From contig CAVRXS010000001.1 in NCBI GenBank assembly GCA_963725275.1, positions 248,001 to 312,000 of the forward strand: a DNA stretch of 64,000 bases, written 5' to 3'. A program made the position numbers and the translations under genes. A model generated the notes under the pieces. That model was not told the DNA's origin. It saw only the letters and a list, made by a program, of their open reading frames with translations, and searched no databases. Origin of the DNA: Bog-756 sp963725275 (GTDB lineage: Bacteria > Actinomycetota > Acidimicrobiia > Acidimicrobiales > RAAP-2). Positions 63,472 through 64,000 of this stretch are shown piece by piece; position 1 is the stretch's first letter, and each line of letters opens with the position of its first letter.

Positions 63472-64000
63472 TCACGCGTGCACCAGGATCCGGTCGCACT
63501 GGGGGCACGAGACGATGACGTCGGTGGGTTGACCGCGGATGCGCTCGACCTCGACCGACGGCAGGGTGAGGTGACAGCCGTCGCACCGGTCGCCGACCAG
63601 CCGGGCCGCGCCGACCCCCCCCAGATGGGACCGCAGTCGCTCGTACCGCTCGGCCAGGTCGGACGGGAGCCGGGCCGCGCAGGCCGGCGCGCTGTCGCTC
63701 CTCCTCGGCGACGGCGGCGCGGATGGTCACCCCGGCCTCGGCAATGGCCGCCTCGAGCCGCTCCACCTCGGCCGCCAGCTCGGCCTCGGTCCGCCGGTGG
63801 CCGGCGAGGGCCTCGTCGAGGGGCTCCTCCTCCTCGAGCAGGGTGATCTCCTCCTCCTCGAGATGCCGCTGGCGCTCTTCGAGCTGGTGGACCTCGTGGT
63901 CCATCGCCTGCAGGTCACGCGGGGCGAAGGCCGCGCCGGTGCGCATACGCTCCTCGAGCTCGTGGCGGCGCCGGGCCGACGAGGCGATGCGCTCCTCGAG
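63472..64000 (-). CDS. C4 zinc-ribbon protein, partial, frame broken by one indel
   Basis: This is the C-terminal part of a long coiled-coil protein with a terminal zinc ribbon (DUF164/zf-RING_7 family). The coiled coil is Glu-rich (HQLEERQRHLEEEEITLLEEE, ELAAEVERLEAAIAEAG) and the ribbon is GDRCDGCHLTLPSVEVERI followed by VSCPQCDRILVHA and the stop at 63472. The frame changes near 63680: RAAVAEEERQRAGL in one frame, ARLPSDLAERYERLRSHLGG in the next, which implies one extra base. The gene runs off the right edge with the N-terminus outside. It precedes the histidine phosphatase by 43 bases. Confidence 0.88.

Overview
The window is GC-rich chromosomal DNA of an actinobacterium, most likely of the class Acidimicrobiia. 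The clues are a secreted protein built from the GYWLVASDGGVF-type repeats typical of that class (11629-13383), a small membrane protein opening with the class-typical PGWW..DG.W motif (33281-33760), many F420- and fatty-acid-related enzymes, and a type A RNase P RNA. Many genes have a TANNNT hexamer 6-8 bases before the start codon, so leaderless transcription appears common. At least eight otherwise intact genes are split by one indel each, including xseA and a C4 zinc-ribbon gene. I read these as sequence errors and report such genes as single CDS with the break stated.

Layout. 1-5.5 kb (minus strand): a steroid ring C/D degradation block, fadE30-ipdF-fadD3, followed by an alcohol dehydrogenase and a second acyl-CoA ligase. 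5.7-11.6 kb: a redox and iron-stress neighbourhood with msrB, ssb, a two-gene operon of a nitrobindin-like heme-barrel protein and an encapsulin shell, and a convergent PerR-like regulator-rubrerythrin-FeS oxidoreductase-DUF3501 set. The nitrobindin-like protein ends in a sequence that looks like an encapsulin cargo-loading peptide (DDLGIGSLR) and its stop codon overlaps the shell start. This is the best candidate for an undescribed system here. 11.6-16 kb: secreted repeat protein, DUF1214 protein and sulfotransferase. 16-20.8 kb: glycerol operon glpD-AGPS-like oxidase-glpK with stop/start overlaps. 20.9-25 kb: MoxR ATPase-DUF58-transglutaminase operon. 25-30.4 kb: flavoprotein reductase, MBL hydrolase, acyl-CoA ligase and exonuclease VII (xseA-xseB). 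30.5-30.9 kb: rnpB.

From about 31 to 54 kb the sequence is accessory in character. 31-37 kb is littered with broken genes: a nucleotidyltransferase fragment, an SDR without its Rossmann motif, a decayed IS256-type transposase and a TetR C-terminus. 37-54 kb carries secreted or surface proteins (YVTN propeller, lipoprotein, secreted beta-helix, TIG-domain protein), F420-type oxidoreductases, an MFS transporter, a TetR-regulated NmrA-like gene, an ECF sigma factor coupled to a membrane protein with a C-terminal DUF929 thioredoxin-like domain, and a second-type lumazine synthase behind a KstR-like operator. That operator links it by inference to the steroid genes at the left end.

From 54.4 kb ordinary chromosome resumes: metallopeptidase, three universal stress proteins, an ABC exporter whose ATPase carries a cyclic-nucleotide-binding domain, a large polytopic membrane protein, an alcohol dehydrogenase, a TetR regulator, a histidine phosphatase and the C4 zinc-ribbon protein cut by the window edge. 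No tRNA, rRNA or CRISPR array was seen.
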